Source: Dietzia timorensis (GTDB taxonomy: Bacteria > Actinomycetota > Actinomycetes > Mycobacteriales > Mycobacteriaceae). From it: a stretch of 7,639 nucleotides of DNA. The stretch is taken from contig NZ_DYXM01000250.1 in assembly GCF_020742175.1 (NCBI RefSeq), positions 1 to 7,639 on the forward strand, read 5' to 3'. Below, in pieces: positions 5,635-7,639 of the stretch; the stretch's first letter is position 1; each line of letters opens with the position of its first letter. The notes under the pieces were generated by a model. That model made no database searches and had not been told where the DNA came from. It saw only the letters and a program-made list of their open reading frames with translations. The position numbers and the translations under genes are program-made.

Positions 5635-7639
5635 ATGGGATGGTTCCACGGGCCGGCCGAATGGTCCGAGGTAGAGCGCATCCTATCTGGGCGAAGCGCG
5701 CCGAAACGGCCAGAGCACACCGAATCGGGGAAACGGGTCAAGCGGACCGGAACGTTTCTGCCGCCGGTTCACGACGTGCCCGGCGAAAGCCTGCCAACCA
5801 GTACCTACGCCGAGCTTCATGCGCATAGCGCGTACAGTTTCCTCGACGGAGCCTCCTCCCCGGAGGCCATGGTGGCCGCGGCCGTCGACCTCGGCCTCAG
5901 CCACATCGCGATCACCGACCACAACGGTTTCTACGGAGTCGTGCGCTTCGCCGAGGCGGCCGCAGAACACGGCATCGCGACCGTCTTCGGCTCCGAGCTC
6001 ACCCTCCCCGACGACGAACACCTCCTCGTCCTCGCCCGCGGAAACGAAGGCTACCGGCGCCTGTCGGCGAGCATCGCGGACGCGCACATGCGGGGAGGGG
6101 AGAAGGGGATTCTCTCCTACGACATCGACGCGCTTGCCAAAGCGTCCGAAGGGCAATGGCAGATCCTTACCGGCTGCCGAAAAGGCGCGGTCCGCCGCGC
6201 GCTCGCCGACGGCGGCCCCGAGGCGGCACGCACCGAATTGCGCAGGCTCGCCGCGCTCTTCGGGCACGACAACATCGCGGTCGAACTGACCCTGCACGGC
6301 GAACCCGAGGACACCGAACGCTGCGACGCTCTCGCCCAGCTCGCAGAAGAAGAAGGCATGCCAATCGTCGCGACGACCGCAGCGCACTGCGCCACCCCGG
6401 CGGACGCCCGTCTCTCCTCGGCGATGGCCGCGCTCGCCGCCCGCGATTCGCTGGACGATCACGCGGCCCGGCTGCCTCCTGCCGGCGGCCATTACCTGCG
6501 TTCTGCGCAGGAGATGGAGCAGCTGTTCCGAAGGTGGCCGGACGCCGTCGTCAACACCCGGAAGATCGCGCAGGAAGCCGCATTCGACCTGCGTCTCGTA
6601 GCCCCGAACCTTCCCCCTTTCGATGTGCCCGAAGGTCACGACGAGGCGAGCTGGCTCTGCGAGCTCGCGCGCAGGGGCGGAAAACGAAGATTCCTCGGCA
6701 AGAAGCACGAACGCGAAGGGTTCGCGCAGATCGAAAAGGAACTGGAGGTGATCTGCCAGCTCGGGTTCCCCGGTTACTTCCTGGTCGTCCACGACATCGT
6801 CGAGTTCTGCCGCGCCGAGGCGATCCTGTGCCAGGGGCGTGGGTCCGCGGCGAATTCGGCGGTGTGCTTCGCGCTCGGGATCACGGCGATCGACCCCGTC
6901 GGCGCCGGCCTCTTGTTCGAGCGCTTCCTCTCTCCCGAGCGCGACGGGCCGCCCGATATCGACATCGACATCGAATCCGGGCGGCGCGAGGAAGTCATCC
7001 AGCACGTCTACAACAAATACGGGCGCCGGCATGCAGCGCAGGTCGCAAACGTCATCACCTACCGCGGACGTTCGGCGGTCCGCGATGCGGCGAAGGCGCT
7101 CGGCTACTCGCCGGGCCAGCAGGACGCCTGGTCCAAGGGCGTGGACAGGTGGTCCGGGCTCGGCGCCGAGAGTAGAGAGAAATCCGAGGGCACCGTGCCC
7201 GAGGACGTGCTGCACCTGGCGCGGCAGTTCGTCGGGCTGCCCAGGCACCTCGGCATCCACTCCGGCGGCATGGTGATGTGCGACCGGCCCGTCGCCGAGG
7301 TCGTGCCCACCGAATGGGCGCGCATGGAAAACCGCAGCGTGCTGCAGTGGGACAAGGACGACTGCGCCGCCGTCGGCCTGGTCAAGTTCGATCTCCTCGG
7401 ACTCGGCATGCTCACCGCGATCCACGAGGCGATGGATCTCGCCCTCGCGCACAAGGACCTCGACGTCGACCTCGCCGACCTCGACCTCGCCGACCCGGAG
7501 GTCTACGAGATGCTGTGCCGCGCCGACACCGTCGGGGTGTTCCAGGTCGAATCGCGCGCACAGATGTCGACGCTGCCGCGCCTGCGACCACGCACGTTCT
7601 ACGACCTCGTCGTCGAGGTGGCCCTCATCCGCCCGGGCC
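5635..7639 (+). CDS. dnaE2: DnaE2, error-prone DNA polymerase III alpha subunit, 3' end cut by the window
   Basis: The C-family polymerase that performs translesion synthesis as the active enzyme of the ImuA'-ImuB-DnaE2 mutasome. The frame runs open to the window edge: 668 codons of an expected 1050-1100. The start MGWFHGPAEWSEVERILSG is characteristic of DnaE2 N-termini and supports the ATG at 5635. The PHP domain begins YAELHAHSAYSFLDGAS, with H62 and H64; D95/H96 (ITDHNGFYG), E121 (GSEL) and H251 are further candidate metal ligands. The polymerase core shows GRGSAANS (401-408), the catalytic PDIDIDI (440-446; D441 and D443 correspond to E. coli D401 and D403), HLGIHSGG (538-545) and VKFDLLGLG with D586, the third catalytic Asp. 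GVFQVESRAQM (634-644) follows. No frameshift or missing catalytic residue is seen, so it is probably active. It lies 39 bp after the iron-sulfur gene; that gap contains no LexA-type site. The fingers remainder, any C-terminal domains and the stop are outside the window. Confidence 0.95.
   Translation, partial: MGWFHGPAEWSEVERILSGRSAPKRPEHTESGKRVKRTGTFLPPVHDVPGESLPTSTYAELHAHSAYSFLDGASSPEAMVAAAVDLGLSHIAITDHNGFYGVVRFAEAAAEHGIATVFGSELTLPDDEHLLVLARGNEGYRRLSASIADAHMRGGEKGILSYDIDALAKASEGQWQILTGCRKGAVRRALADGGPEAARTELRRLAALFGHDNIAVELTLHGEPEDTERCDALAQLAEEEGMPIVATTAAHCATPADARLSSAMAALAARDSLDDHAARLPPAGGHYLRSAQEMEQLFRRWPDAVVNTRKIAQEAAFDLRLVAPNLPPFDVPEGHDEASWLCELARRGGKRRFLGKKHEREGFAQIEKELEVICQLGFPGYFLVVHDIVEFCRAEAILCQGRGSAANSAVCFALGITAIDPVGAGLLFERFLSPERDGPPDIDIDIESGRREEVIQHVYNKYGRRHAAQVANVITYRGRSAVRDAAKALGYSPGQQDAWSKGVDRWSGLGAESREKSEGTVPEDVLHLARQFVGLPRHLGIHSGGMVMCDRPVAEVVPTEWARMENRSVLQWDKDDCAAVGLVKFDLLGLGMLTAIHEAMDLALAHKDLDVDLADLDLADPEVYEMLCRADTVGVFQVESRAQMSTLPRLRPRTFYDLVVEVALIRPG

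Noticed and set aside
3230..5635. 801-codon plus-strand open frame running through the end of imuB, the lipoprotein gene and the iron-sulfur gene
   Set aside because: It crosses three confidently identified genes in the wrong frame or strand, and its translation is Arg-rich without any domain pattern.
5683..7452. 589-codon open frame on the minus strand opposite dnaE2
   Set aside because: It is fully antisense to a strongly conserved polymerase, has no recognisable motif, and long antisense frames are expected in high-GC coding DNA.
7453..7500. Repetitive GACCTCG units giving an Asp/Leu-rich stretch in dnaE2
   Set aside because: DnaE2 proteins normally carry a similar acidic segment before the conserved VYEML region, so this is codon-level repetition within an ordinary domain.

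Overview
The window is high-GC DNA whose gene content points to an actinobacterium of the Mycobacteriales, most likely Corynebacterium or a close relative. That placement is inferred from the ImuA'/ImuB/DnaE2 gene types, the AMIN-like lipoprotein and the sucrase/ferredoxin-like protein, not from an alignment. No rRNA, tRNA, CRISPR array, insertion sequence or phage gene was seen.

Layout from left to right: (1) the 3' part of a WYL-family transcriptional regulator (1-918, +). (2) A 216-bp intergenic region (919-1134) with nested palindromes, a separate GGTAAC-GGC-GTTACC inverted repeat and a tandem 10-bp repeat. (3) imuA' (1135-2118, +) and imuB (2115-3779, +), coupled by a 4-bp ATGA overlap. 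(4) A secreted AMIN-like lipoprotein on the opposite strand (3785-4462, -), ending 5 bp from the end of imuB. (5) An AT-rich divergent promoter region (4463-4611). (6) A sucrase/ferredoxin-like (Apd1-type) [2Fe-2S] protein (4612-5595, +). (7) The first 668 codons of dnaE2, the error-prone DNA polymerase III alpha subunit (5635 to beyond the window, +), 39 bp downstream.

Together, imuA', imuB and dnaE2 make up the actinobacterial mutasome, which carries out damage-induced translesion synthesis and mutagenesis. ImuB is a Y-family polymerase relative that here lacks the catalytic acidic residues but keeps a clamp-binding-type motif (QEGLWG). It is expected to act as a hub bringing ImuA' and DnaE2 to the sliding clamp. 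DnaE2 keeps its catalytic aspartates. In M. tuberculosis imuA'-imuB and dnaE2 lie at separate loci; here they are about 1.9 kb apart, with the lipoprotein and the iron-sulfur protein between them.

The points most worth following up are the tight linkage of a bis-histidine [2Fe-2S] protein to dnaE2, the unusual repeats upstream of imuA', the absence by eye of a canonical LexA box in the intergenic regions, and a GC-only hairpin that would cover the dnaE2 ribosome-binding region.
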